A stretch of 64,000 nucleotides of DNA from Flavobacterium magnum (GTDB lineage Bacteria > Bacteroidota > Bacteroidia > Flavobacteriales > Flavobacteriaceae): the NCBI RefSeq assembly GCF_003055625.1, contig NZ_CP028811.1:372001-436000 (forward strand). The letters are read 5' to 3'. Numbering within the stretch: the first letter of the stretch is position 1; every line of letters starts with the position of its first letter. The notes beneath the pieces were generated by a model. That model was not told the DNA's origin. It made no database searches and saw nothing but the letters and a program-made list of their open reading frames with translations. Shown here piece by piece: positions 53,439-61,185 of this stretch. The position numbers and the translations under genes are program-made.

Positions 53439-54458
53439 TCAGTCGATGGTCCTGATTTTGCGCTCCCAGTTCCATGCGTCCCGCATCGCATCTTCAAGCG
53501 ATAACTCCGCTTCCCAACCCAGGATTTCATTGGCCTTCCGCGTATCGGCGTAGGCTTCAATTACGTCGCCCGGCCTTCTCTCAACCAATTTGTACGGCAG
53601 TTTTTTACCGCTGACTTTTTCAAATGCGTGGATGACTTCCAATACTGAACTTCCGGTCCCTGTGCCGAGGTTGAAGGTTTCCACCTTCGCTACATTCTGT
53701 TTGTTCAGCAACCTTTCCATAGCTATGACATGTGCTTTCGCCACGTCTACCACGTGGATGTAGTCACGCACACAAGTCCCGTCGTTGGTGGGATAATCCG
53801 CACCATAAACAGAAACTTCCTTTCGCAGGCCCGCAGCGGTCTGAGTAATAAAAGGCACCAAATTTTGGGGAACGCCCAATGGCAACTCCCCGATTTCTGC
53901 CGAGGCATGCGCTCCGATAGGATTGAAATACCGCAGTAAAACGGCATTGATGTTACTGATATTCGCCACATCCCGGATGATTTCCTCACCCACCTGTTTT
54001 GTATTTCCGTAAGGTGACATTGCAGGCTGTATCGGAGCGGCTTCAGTAATGGGCATGGTGACGGCCTGTCCGTAAACGGTGCATGACGAACTGAAGATAA
54101 AATTCGCTTCCGCTAATTGCTGCAACTGCTGCAACAGGTATACCAGTGCACCGATGTTGTTCTCGTAATACAGCAACGGATCCTGCACGCTTTCGCCAAC
54201 GGCTTTCGACGCGGCAAAGTGAATGACGCCCTTCAGGTCCGGATATTTTTTGAAAAAGCCGACAACGTCCTGCTTTTCCCTTAGATCGATTTTCTCGAAA
54301 ATGGGCCTCACGCCGGCGATGGCCTCAATGCCATCAAGGACCTGCTCCGAAGCATTGGACAGGTTATCAATCACAATGACTTCAAAACCCCTGCCAATAA
54401 GTTCCACCGCGGTGTGTGACCCGATGAAACCAAGGCCTCCGGTTACGGCTATTTTCAT
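53439..54458 (-). CDS. galE: UDP-glucose 4-epimerase GalE
   Basis: SDR enzyme of 339 residues interconverting UDP-glucose and UDP-galactose. The NAD-binding GGLGFIGSH motif is at 7-15, the catalytic Ser/Thr region FSSSCTVYG is near 120-130, and the Tyr-x3-Lys is SPYGNTK near 150. The substrate-binding NPIGAH segment and the C-terminal GWEAELSLEDAM fit GalE. It shares a minus-strand set with the unknown protein 54467-54895 and a DegT aminotransferase, probably supplying sugars for polysaccharide or LPS. Confidence 0.95.
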   Translation of the reverse strand: MKIAVTGGLGFIGSHTAVELIGRGFEVIVIDNLSNASEQVLDGIEAIAGVRPIFEKIDLREKQDVVGFFKKYPDLKGVIHFAASKAVGESVQDPLLYYENNIGALVYLLQQLQQLAEANFIFSSSCTVYGQAVTMPITEAAPIQPAMSPYGNTKQVGEEIIRDVANISNINAVLLRYFNPIGAHASAEIGELPLGVPQNLVPFITQTAAGLRKEVSVYGADYPTNDGTCVRDYIHVVDVAKAHVIAMERLLNKQNVAKVETFNLGTGTGSSVLEVIHAFEKVSGKKLPYKLVERRPGDVIEAYADTRKANEILGWEAELSLEDAMRDAWNWERKIRTID

Positions 54459-54466
54459 AATTTAAA

Positions 54467-54895
54467 TTACTTTTTGGGTTGCAGCGTAAAATCGAATAAA
54501 GGTTCGCCAACCTTGTCCTTATAAATATACTTCAGGCTGAATTGGTTGTTCCTGATAACCCCCATTTTCGGGTTCTGATCGAGGTTATCCTGCGCTTTGG
54601 CTTTGATTTCTGTCATCGCCGGACTCATGTCCTGCGGCAGACTGTCCTTCAGCTTTAATATGACGTAGTGGTAGTTGACCGTCTTTTCTGATAGTGTAAC
54701 GCTGTCGAGTCGGGTCATCTCATCGATTTTCATCGGGCATTTCTTATTGACGCTCTCTATTTCGGCCTTGGCCTGCGCCATTACCGAATTGCCCGACATT
54801 AGTTTCGTTGTCACGAAAAAAGCCAATCCGAAGGCAATCACGAACGTAATCACACTAAACAAAAGCCTTTTATGGTTTTTCTTGCCGGTTTCCAT
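54467..54895 (-). CDS. hypothetical single-pass membrane protein
   Basis: Protein of 142 residues: a short basic N-terminus, one membrane helix (about 11-32, LLFSVITFVIAFGLAFFV), then a soluble domain with the motif VNKKCPMKIDEMTRLDSV and YHYVILKL. The CPxxxDxxTRLDS phrase recurs, from memory, in other small secreted or membrane proteins of unknown function. It sits between galE (8-nt gap) and the aminotransferase gene (1-nt overlap), so it is cotranscribed with them, but nothing links it to sugar metabolism other than position. Confidence 0.75.
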   Translation of the reverse strand: METGKKNHKRLLFSVITFVIAFGLAFFVTTKLMSGNSVMAQAKAEIESVNKKCPMKIDEMTRLDSVTLSEKTVNYHYVILKLKDSLPQDMSPAMTEIKAKAQDNLDQNPKMGVIRNNQFSLKYIYKDKVGEPLFDFTLQPKK

Positions 54896-56031
54896 TAAGA
54901 TCTATTTAAAAATTCGAGGACGCTGCCCGTGATGAAGGCGATCTGCTCGTCGTCGAGTTCCGTATGCATCGGCAATGAGATTACTTCTTTTACCAAACGG
55001 TTGGTCACCGGAAAATCGCTCTCGTTATAACGTGCATCAGCGTAGGCTTTCTGGGCGTGCAGTGCAATCGGGTAATAAATCGCGCAAGGAATGCCCTTGT
55101 CCAGCAGATGCTGCATCAGCCCATCGCGGTTGGCATCGACAATACGCAGTGTGTATTGGTGAAACACATGGCAATCGCAATTGTCGCAAATGGTTGGGGC
55201 AATGATATTCTTATGCCCTGCAAACGCCGCGGTATATTTGCGGGCCGCATTCTGGCGCGCCCTGCCATAGTCATCCAGGAATGGCAGTTTGGCGTTAAGG
55301 ACGCCTGCCTGGATGCTGTCCAGGCGCGAGTTCACGCCCACCACATCATGGTGATAACGCTCATACATCCCATGATTGACTATACCGCGAAGCCTGTGTG
55401 CCAGTGCATCGTCATTGGTAAAGATGGCACCGCCGTCACCATAGCAGCCCAGGTTTTTTGAGGGAAAAAATGAGGTCGAAGCTACATGCCCGATGGTACC
55501 GGCTTTTTTGCGCGTCCCATCGGAAAATTTGCAATACGCGCCGATCGCCTGCGCGTTATCTTCTATGACATAGAGATTGTGCTCCTTCGCGATGGCCATG
55601 ATGGCTTCCATGTTGGCTGCGCGGCCAAAGAGATGCACCGGGACGATAGCCTTAGTTCTTGGGGTAATGGCTTTTTTTATGGCCTCTATCGAAATGTTCA
55701 TGTTGACAATATCCACGTCGACCAAAACCGGCGTCAGCCTGAGCAAGGCAATCACTTCAACCGTAGCGGCAAACGTAAAATCAGCCGTGATGACCTCGTC
55801 GCCCGGCTTCAGGTCCAGGCCCATCATGGCAATCTGCAGCGCATCGGTGCCGTTCGCACACGGAATAACATGCTTTACATCCAGATATTGCTCCAGGTTT
55901 TTCTGGAATTCATGGACCAACGGCCCGTTAATATATGTATTGGAATCAAGTACTTCCTGGATCGAAGCATTTACGGTTTCCTTTATGCGCTCATACTGCC
56001 CTTTCAGGTCAACCATCTGGATTTTTTTCAT
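54895..56031 (-). CDS. DegT/DnrJ/EryC1/StrS family aminotransferase
   Basis: PLP enzyme of 378 residues that transaminates a keto-sugar nucleotide. The internal-aldimine Lys is in SFFPSKNLGCYGDGG, PLP-binding ANGTDALQIAM and VIEDNAQAIGAY (Asp) precede it, and HQYTLRIVDANRDGLMQHL with CAIYYPIALHAQKAY is the C-terminal part. The sugar product (for example an acetamido-amino hexose) is not given by the sequence. It is the first gene of the operon with 54467-54895 and galE, divergent from waaA, which fits envelope polysaccharide synthesis. Confidence 0.92.
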   Translation of the reverse strand: MKKIQMVDLKGQYERIKETVNASIQEVLDSNTYINGPLVHEFQKNLEQYLDVKHVIPCANGTDALQIAMMGLDLKPGDEVITADFTFAATVEVIALLRLTPVLVDVDIVNMNISIEAIKKAITPRTKAIVPVHLFGRAANMEAIMAIAKEHNLYVIEDNAQAIGAYCKFSDGTRKKAGTIGHVASTSFFPSKNLGCYGDGGAIFTNDDALAHRLRGIVNHGMYERYHHDVVGVNSRLDSIQAGVLNAKLPFLDDYGRARQNAARKYTAAFAGHKNIIAPTICDNCDCHVFHQYTLRIVDANRDGLMQHLLDKGIPCAIYYPIALHAQKAYADARYNESDFPVTNRLVKEVISLPMHTELDDEQIAFITGSVLEFLNRS

Positions 56032-56132
56032 CGGATTTTGGTATTAAAAACAGGCAAAAATAAGAATTTAATAGGTGGCAACCAATGAAATTAATTTTAT
56101 CTGCCGTATTTTAGCCCGACAAATTTCCGGCG

Positions 56133-57368
56133 ATGATCCTGCTTTACAACCTTATTGTCCTGATGGCCTCGCAATTGGTAAAAGCCGCGGCTTTGTTCAG
56201 TCCGAAGATGAGACTTTTCGTTAACGGCAGGAGAAACGTTGTGGGAGAAATCCGGAATAAAATCGGACCATCGGACAGGACAATCTGGTTCCACACTGCC
56301 TCCCTGGGTGAGTTTGAACAGGGGCTTCCCGTCATGGAGGCCATAAAGGACAAATATCCGGACCACGGGATTGTCGTGACTTTCTTCTCTCCATCCGGCT
56401 ACGAGGTCAGGAAAAACAATGCGATTGCCGATGTGACGGTGTACCTGCCTTTAGACACGCCGGGCAAAGTAACTTCTTTCCTCGACGCCGTGCATCCGGA
56501 GATGGCGTTTTTCGTGAAATATGAATTCTGGCCGAATTACCTCAGGCAATTAAAGCAACGGCGGATCCCGACCTATCTCATTTCCGGGATTTTCCGGGAA
56601 AACCAGGTATTTTTTAAATGGTACGGCGGTTTTTACAGAAAGGCTTTGCAGACGTTCGAACGATTCTTCGTACAAAATGACCGATCGAAAAACCTGCTCC
56701 GCGACATTGGCTTCGAAAACGTAAAAATCAGTGGCGATACCCGCTTTGACAGGGTTTCCAAAATCCTGGAACGCAACAATACGCTCGATTTTATAGAAAC
56801 CTTCCTTGATGGTAAAATGGCGTTTGTCGCCGGAAGCTCGTGGCCCAAAGATGAAAGCCAGTACCGCGATTTTGTCGACAGCACGGCATTTGACCTCAAA
56901 TACATCATTGCGCCGCACACGACCAAACCCGAGCAGATGCAGGAACTCAAACACAGCTTCCGTAAAAAAGCCGTGTTGTTTTCTGAAAAGGAAGGCAAAA
57001 ACCTCGCCGATTTTGACATTTTCATAATCGATACGATTGGCCTGCTTACCAAAATTTACAGCTATGCAGATATCGCCTACGTGGGCGGCGGCTTCGGGAC
57101 CGCAGGGCTTCACAATATCCTGGAACCGGCGACCTTCGGCATCCCTATTGTCATCGGGCCGAATTACTCGAAATTTTCCGAAGCGGTTGCGCTGGTCGGA
57201 CTGGGCGGATGTCTTTCGGTTAAAAATAAAACCGAACTCGTTCAGACTTTGTCCATGCTGGTGCAGAATGACGACGAACGGATTGAGAAAGGCCACATCT
57301 GCAGCACGTTCGTACAGATGAATAAAAATGCGACCGAGGTGATCATGAAAAATATTTCCGATGTGTGA
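56133..57368 (+). CDS. waaA: 3-deoxy-D-manno-octulosonic acid (Kdo) transferase WaaA
   Basis: Glycosyltransferase of 411 residues adding Kdo to lipid A precursors. An N-terminal membrane-anchor-like segment (about 1-25) precedes the GT-B halves; HTASLGEFEQGLPVMEAI, TFFSPSGYEVRKN, FVKYEFWPNYL and the C-terminal GGGFGTAGLHNILEPATFGIPIVIGPN are WaaA signatures. Bacteroidota enzymes normally add one Kdo, which cannot be judged here. It overlaps the following GNAT gene by 8 nt. Confidence 0.94.
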   Translation: MILLYNLIVLMASQLVKAAALFSPKMRLFVNGRRNVVGEIRNKIGPSDRTIWFHTASLGEFEQGLPVMEAIKDKYPDHGIVVTFFSPSGYEVRKNNAIADVTVYLPLDTPGKVTSFLDAVHPEMAFFVKYEFWPNYLRQLKQRRIPTYLISGIFRENQVFFKWYGGFYRKALQTFERFFVQNDRSKNLLRDIGFENVKISGDTRFDRVSKILERNNTLDFIETFLDGKMAFVAGSSWPKDESQYRDFVDSTAFDLKYIIAPHTTKPEQMQELKHSFRKKAVLFSEKEGKNLADFDIFIIDTIGLLTKIYSYADIAYVGGGFGTAGLHNILEPATFGIPIVIGPNYSKFSEAVALVGLGGCLSVKNKTELVQTLSMLVQNDDERIEKGHICSTFVQMNKNATEVIMKNISDV

Positions 57369-57807
57369 ATTTGTGCCTGTGACTAAAGACAACATCGGAG
57401 ACATCCTGGGGATGATGTCCGACTTCTATGCAATTGACGGCTATCCTATTGACCTTAAAAAATCCGCGTCGCTTTTTGAAACCTTTGTCGCCGACGAAAG
57501 TCTCGGCAAGGCGTGGATGGTGTATTCTGACACGAATGTTGCGGGTTACGTGATCCTGACCACCACCTTCAGTTTCGAATACGGCGGGAAAATCGGCTTT
57601 ATCGACGAACTGTTTGTAAAGGACGGTTTCCGCAGCAACGGAATCGGGAAAGCCGCTGTAACATTTATAAAGGAGCAGGCGACTAAACTCGGACTCCGAT
57701 TGCTGTACCTCGAAGTCGAACAGCACAATACCAAAGCGCAGGAACTGTACCTGAAATTCGGTTTTTCGACACACCATCGGCAACTGATGCAATATAAAAT
57801 CAAATAA
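57361..57807 (+). CDS. GNAT family N-acetyltransferase
   Basis: Acetyltransferase of 148 residues with the acetyl-CoA motif FIDELFVKDGFRSNGIGKAA (R-S-N-G-I-G at about 92-97) and the LEVEQHNTKAQELYLKFGF region. It overlaps waaA by 8 nt and precedes the S46 peptidase by 12 nt, suggesting one transcript. The substrate is unknown. Confidence 0.88.
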   Translation: MCEFVPVTKDNIGDILGMMSDFYAIDGYPIDLKKSASLFETFVADESLGKAWMVYSDTNVAGYVILTTTFSFEYGGKIGFIDELFVKDGFRSNGIGKAAVTFIKEQATKLGLRLLYLEVEQHNTKAQELYLKFGFSTHHRQLMQYKIK

Positions 57808-57819
57808 TCACTATTACTT

Positions 57820-59961
57820 ATGAGATTCCTTAAACTGATCCTATTGTTTGTCGTAATCCAGGCCAAAGCCCAGCAGGGTGGTATGTGGATCCCATCATTG
57901 CTCGAAGGCATGAACGAAAAAGAGATGAAAAACCTCGGCATGAAAATGTCGGCGGCCGACATTTATGACGTCAACCATTCCAGCCTCAAGGATGCCGTAC
58001 CGCAGTTTGATGGCGGCTGCACTTCAGAGGTTATTTCGCCCAAAGGCCTGCTGCTTACGAACCACCATTGCGGCTTTGATGCGATACAGTCGCATTCCTC
58101 TGTCGAACACGATTACCTGACGGACGGGTTCTGGGCTTATAAAATGGAAGACGAACTCCCGAATGAAGGGATGGTTGTGATGTTTATCGTCAGGATTGAA
58201 GACGTTACTAAACAAATCCTGACCGGCACCGAGAACCTCTCAGAGACTGAAAAACAGAAGAAGATCCAGGAAAATATGACGTCGCTTTCCAACAGTTTCC
58301 CAAAAGAAAGCTGGCAGGAAAATAAGATCCGGACATTTTATGAGGGCAATCAGTATCTGCTTTTCGTTACCGAAACTTTCAAGGACATCAGGCTCGTCGG
58401 CGCGCCGCCTTCCTCAATCGGGAAATTTGGATCGGATACCGACAACTGGGTTTGGCCGAGACATACGGGCGATTTTTCGCTGTTCCGGATTTATGCCGAC
58501 AAAAACAACCATCCGGCAGCCTATTCTAAAGAAAATGTATCTTACGTGCCCAAGCATTTCCTGCCAATCTCCATGGATGGCGTACAGGAAAACGATTTCA
58601 ACATGGTTATGGGGTTCCCCGGCCGCACTACAGAATACCTGCCTGCAGTGGCTATTGAGCAGATTGTAAATGAGCTCAACCCGGCGAAAATTGAAGTGCG
58701 TGACAAAGCGCTGAAGATTGAAGACGGGTTTATGCGCAAAGACCTTGCAATCAAGATCCAGTATGCTTCAAAATACGCCGGCATTGCCAATTACTGGAAA
58801 AAATGGATCGGCGAAACGCAGGGCCTTAAAAAGTCAGGTGCGGTACAGGTGCGCAAAGATGAGGAAAAACGTTTCCGGGAGGAAGTCATCAGAAAAGGAA
58901 AAACGGCTGAATACGGCAACCTGCTTACAGACTTCGAAACGAATTATAAGGAAATTGCGCCGTATGCGCTGGCGCGGGACTATTTTAACGAAGTGGTATT
59001 GCGAAACACCGAATTGCTCAGCGTCGGCTACAAATTGTACCAGTTGGAGCAACTTCAGAAAACCAAGGGGGAGCAGGCATTTACCGATCGGAAAAATGCC
59101 CTTGCCAACGGATTGGGCGATTTCTACAAAGACTACAACAAGAATGTAGACGAAAAGATTTTCTCCGAATTGATCTCGATTTACGCTCGAAAAGTCCCCA
59201 CTCCGTTCCTGCCGTCGGCGTTGTCAGGCATCGATACTGAAAAACTCACCGCCGACATTTACAACACATCGGCCCTGACAAACTACGATGCCATTAAGAA
59301 ACTGCTGTCCGGAGACACCCAAACGGTCATCACTAACATGAATGCCGACAAAGGCTACCAGTTGGTCAAAAATATGGCTGAAACCTATATGAATAAGGTC
59401 GCACCAAAATACGACGAAATCAATCTCAGGATCACCGCCCTGCAGCGTACCTACATCAAGGCATTGCTCGAATTGAAAACGAGGCCACGGATGTTTCCTG
59501 ACGCAAACAGCACACTACGCGTTACCTACGGAAAGGTAAAAGGATATAAGGCCAAAGATGCGACGGTTTACGAATCAAAAACATACCTTGACGGTGTAAT
59601 GGAAAAATACATTCCCGGCGATTATGAATTTGACGTGTCGCCCAAACTGATCGAACTCTATAATAAGAAGGATTACGGTCCGTACGGGGAAGCGGGGAAA
59701 ATGCCGGTTTGCTTCATAGGGACCAGCCATACGACGGGTGGAAATTCGGGCAGTCCGGCGATCGACGCACGCGGGAACCTGATTGGGTTGAATTTTGACC
59801 GCGTCTGGGAAGGCACGATGAGTGACATCTATTATGACCCCGCCATCTGTAGGAATGTGATGACAGATATCCGGTATGTACTGTTTATAATTGACAAATT
59901 TGCGGGCGCCCAAAACATCATTGACGAACTCAAACTCGTCCACCCTAAGAAAAAAAGATAA
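57820..59961 (+). CDS. S46 family serine peptidase (DPP7/DPP11-type dipeptidyl peptidase)
   Basis: Secreted peptidase of 713 residues with a signal peptide ending KAQQG. The chymotrypsin-like triad is visible: His in TNHHCGFDAIQ (about 85), Asp in the following barrel half, and Ser in GNSGSPAID (about 650). The residue shortly after, in NFDRVWEG, is Arg. In characterised members Arg at this place marks DPP11 (Asp/Glu at P1) and Gly marks DPP7, so acidic-residue specificity is likely. Such enzymes degrade peptides in the periplasm of proteolytic Bacteroidota. Confidence 0.93.
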   Translation: MRFLKLILLFVVIQAKAQQGGMWIPSLLEGMNEKEMKNLGMKMSAADIYDVNHSSLKDAVPQFDGGCTSEVISPKGLLLTNHHCGFDAIQSHSSVEHDYLTDGFWAYKMEDELPNEGMVVMFIVRIEDVTKQILTGTENLSETEKQKKIQENMTSLSNSFPKESWQENKIRTFYEGNQYLLFVTETFKDIRLVGAPPSSIGKFGSDTDNWVWPRHTGDFSLFRIYADKNNHPAAYSKENVSYVPKHFLPISMDGVQENDFNMVMGFPGRTTEYLPAVAIEQIVNELNPAKIEVRDKALKIEDGFMRKDLAIKIQYASKYAGIANYWKKWIGETQGLKKSGAVQVRKDEEKRFREEVIRKGKTAEYGNLLTDFETNYKEIAPYALARDYFNEVVLRNTELLSVGYKLYQLEQLQKTKGEQAFTDRKNALANGLGDFYKDYNKNVDEKIFSELISIYARKVPTPFLPSALSGIDTEKLTADIYNTSALTNYDAIKKLLSGDTQTVITNMNADKGYQLVKNMAETYMNKVAPKYDEINLRITALQRTYIKALLELKTRPRMFPDANSTLRVTYGKVKGYKAKDATVYESKTYLDGVMEKYIPGDYEFDVSPKLIELYNKKDYGPYGEAGKMPVCFIGTSHTTGGNSGSPAIDARGNLIGLNFDRVWEGTMSDIYYDPAICRNVMTDIRYVLFIIDKFAGAQNIIDELKLVHPKKKR

Positions 59962-60110
59962 CCGTCTGTCTTTCAAATGGGCAGCACACAGAAAACCACA
60001 CCAGCATTTAGCCCCCGGTTTGGCAAGGGAGTGCTGATTTCCAAAGCATTGAAAAATTGAATTTTTTTCAAAAAAAAATTGAAAAATAATTTTACATATT
60101 AAAAAATTTA

Positions 60111-60118
60111 TATCTTTG
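60111..60118 (+). promoter_or_regulatory. -7 box (TATCTTTG) of the Thr-rich lipoprotein gene
   Basis: TATCTTTG at the end of a very A/T-rich 60-nt tract (60057-60118), 37 nt before the ATG. An A/T-rich upstream tract is typical of strong promoters in this group, by inference. Confidence 0.55.
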
Positions 60119-60155
60119 CCTCGAATTAATAATTAACCTTTTATAATTAAGTAAG

Positions 60156-60365
60156 ATGAAAAAAGTATTTTTAAGTTTAGCTGCTATCGCTGTATTGTCT
60201 GTTGTTTCTTGCAAGAAAGAAGCTGAAGGAACTGAGACTACTGTAGATTCAACTACTGTTGAAACTCCAGCTGCTGTTGAGACAACTACAACTACTACTG
60301 TTGATACAACTGTTGTTGACACTACTAAAGCTGCTGCTACTCCAGCTGAAACTCCAGCTAAGTAA
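60156..60365 (+). CDS. small threonine-rich lipoprotein
   Basis: Protein of 69 residues with a type II signal peptide (lipobox SVVSC, Cys19) and a mature part of about 50 residues composed almost only of Thr, Val, Ala, Glu, Asp, Lys and Pro, with no aromatics after the signal. Codons end mostly in T or A (GCT, ACT, GTT), unlike neighbours that favour GCC, ACG and GTC. With its A/T-rich promoter and strong terminator this suggests a highly expressed gene. Its function is unknown; a surface-exposed or periplasmic low-complexity lipoprotein is likely. Confidence 0.82.
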   Translation: MKKVFLSLAAIAVLSVVSCKKEAEGTETTVDSTTVETPAAVETTTTTTVDTTVVDTTKAAATPAETPAK

Positions 60366-60386
60366 TTAGTATCTAAAGAAAAAATC

Positions 60387-60413
60387 AAAGCCTCGCATTG
60401 CGGGGCTTTTTTT
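60387..60413 (+). terminator. rho-independent terminator after the Thr-rich lipoprotein gene
   Basis: 10-bp stem AAAGCCTCGC/GCGGGGCTTT (one G-T pair) with a 3-nt loop, followed by a T-run. Confidence 0.9.
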
Positions 60414-60453
60414 ATGGTGTGATTGCAGGTCCGGATGACCGAAGCCTGGTGAC

Positions 60454-60798
60454 TTAACCGAAAATGATGTCGCTTTGAGAAAAATCCAGTATTTCCGCCG
60501 TCGCCGCGCTTTGATTGATTTCGTCGATGCCCTTCTGCAACCGCAACTCTGTAGAATATTTCCTGCTCGTTACCGTCAGGGTCTCGCCGACGGTGAGTTT
60601 AAAAAAGTATTTTCCTGCGGCTGCTTTATGCCTCGTATAAACTGCGCTGTTTAGGTTCGCCTTGAGCTTTTCAATCGCCTCCTCACACTCAAAACGCAGT
60701 TCGTAGCCCGGACTGCTGAAAATGGTCTTGCCTTTTCGCGAGGTAAACGCAAATTTATATTCGCCATTAAATCGTTTGCTGATCACAAATGCACCCAT
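60454..60798 (-). CDS. YegP/DUF1508 family protein
   Basis: Protein of 114 residues made of two related units of about 48 residues, each with F-x-L/F...G-K/E...S-x-x-Y (GEYKFAFTSRKGKTIFSSPGY and GKYFFKLTVGETLTVTSRKYST), the DUF1508 pattern. Family members are small beta-rich cytoplasmic proteins of unknown function. It has no signal peptide and stands alone on the minus strand. Confidence 0.85.
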   Translation of the reverse strand: MGAFVISKRFNGEYKFAFTSRKGKTIFSSPGYELRFECEEAIEKLKANLNSAVYTRHKAAAGKYFFKLTVGETLTVTSRKYSTELRLQKGIDEINQSAATAEILDFSQSDIIFG

Positions 60799-60837
60799 CC
60801 GACTACATACAGATATTAAACATCAATTTTATAAAAC

Positions 60838-60876
60838 AAAAAAAGAGGTGCCAATTATAATGACACCTCTTTTTTT
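60838..60876 (-). terminator. rho-independent terminator of the tRNA-Gly/tRNA-Leu operon
   Basis: Inverted repeat AAAAAGAGGTG/CACCTCTTTTT with a 13-nt loop, directly after tRNA-Leu on the minus strand and followed by T. Confidence 0.88.
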
Positions 60877-60965
60877 TGGTACTCAGAGCGGGACTTGAAC
60901 CCGCACGAACATTGCTGTTCACTGGATTTTAAGTCCAGCGTGTCTACCAATTTCACCATCCGAGC
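60877..60965 (-). tRNA. tRNA-Leu (anticodon TAA)
   Basis: 89-nt class II tRNA: acceptor GCTCGGA with TCTGAGT (two G-T pairs), anticodon arm CTGGA-CTTAAAA-TCCAG with anticodon TAA, a long variable arm (TGAACAGCAATGTTCG), T arm GCGGG-TTCAAGT-CCCGC, discriminator A and an encoded CCA. It is cotranscribed with the upstream tRNA-Gly (9-nt spacer). Confidence 0.96.
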
Positions 60966-60974
60966 TGGATATAG

Positions 60975-61047
60975 AGCGAAAAACGGGGCTCGAACCCGCG
61001 ACCTCGACCTTGGCAAGGTCGCGCTCTACCAACTGAGCTATTTTCGC
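60975..61047 (-). tRNA. tRNA-Gly (anticodon GCC)
   Basis: 73-nt tRNA: acceptor GCGAAAA/TTTTCGC, anticodon arm CGACC-TTGCCAA-GGTCG with anticodon GCC, T arm GCGGG-TTCGAGC-CCCGT, discriminator T. The next bases are CTA, not CCA, so the 3' end must be completed by CCA-adding enzyme, unlike the two other tRNAs here. Confidence 0.96.
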
Positions 61048-61090
61048 AATTATGTAAAAGAACCGCAACACTTCTGCTGTATTGCGAGGG

Positions 61091-61121
61091 CAAATTTAAA
61101 ACATTAATTCAATTATACAAG
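61091..61121 (-). promoter_or_regulatory. promoter of the tRNA-Gly/tRNA-Leu operon
   Basis: Minus-strand TTG (61119-61121), 20-nt spacer, then TAAATTTG (61091-61098). A good match to the Bacteroidota consensus, about 40 nt before the first tRNA. Confidence 0.7.
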
Positions 61122-61185
61122 GCTTTTTTGCAAAAAAATCAACCTCAATATATAACCTGCTGAAATACAAATCGTAAATCACAAA

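Noticed and set aside
56550..57404. 284-residue ORF antisense to waaA
   Set aside because: Shadow of waaA, whose motifs are clear; no start signal.
60895..61107. 70-residue ORF over the two tRNAs
   Set aside because: Translation through tRNA genes on the opposite strand.
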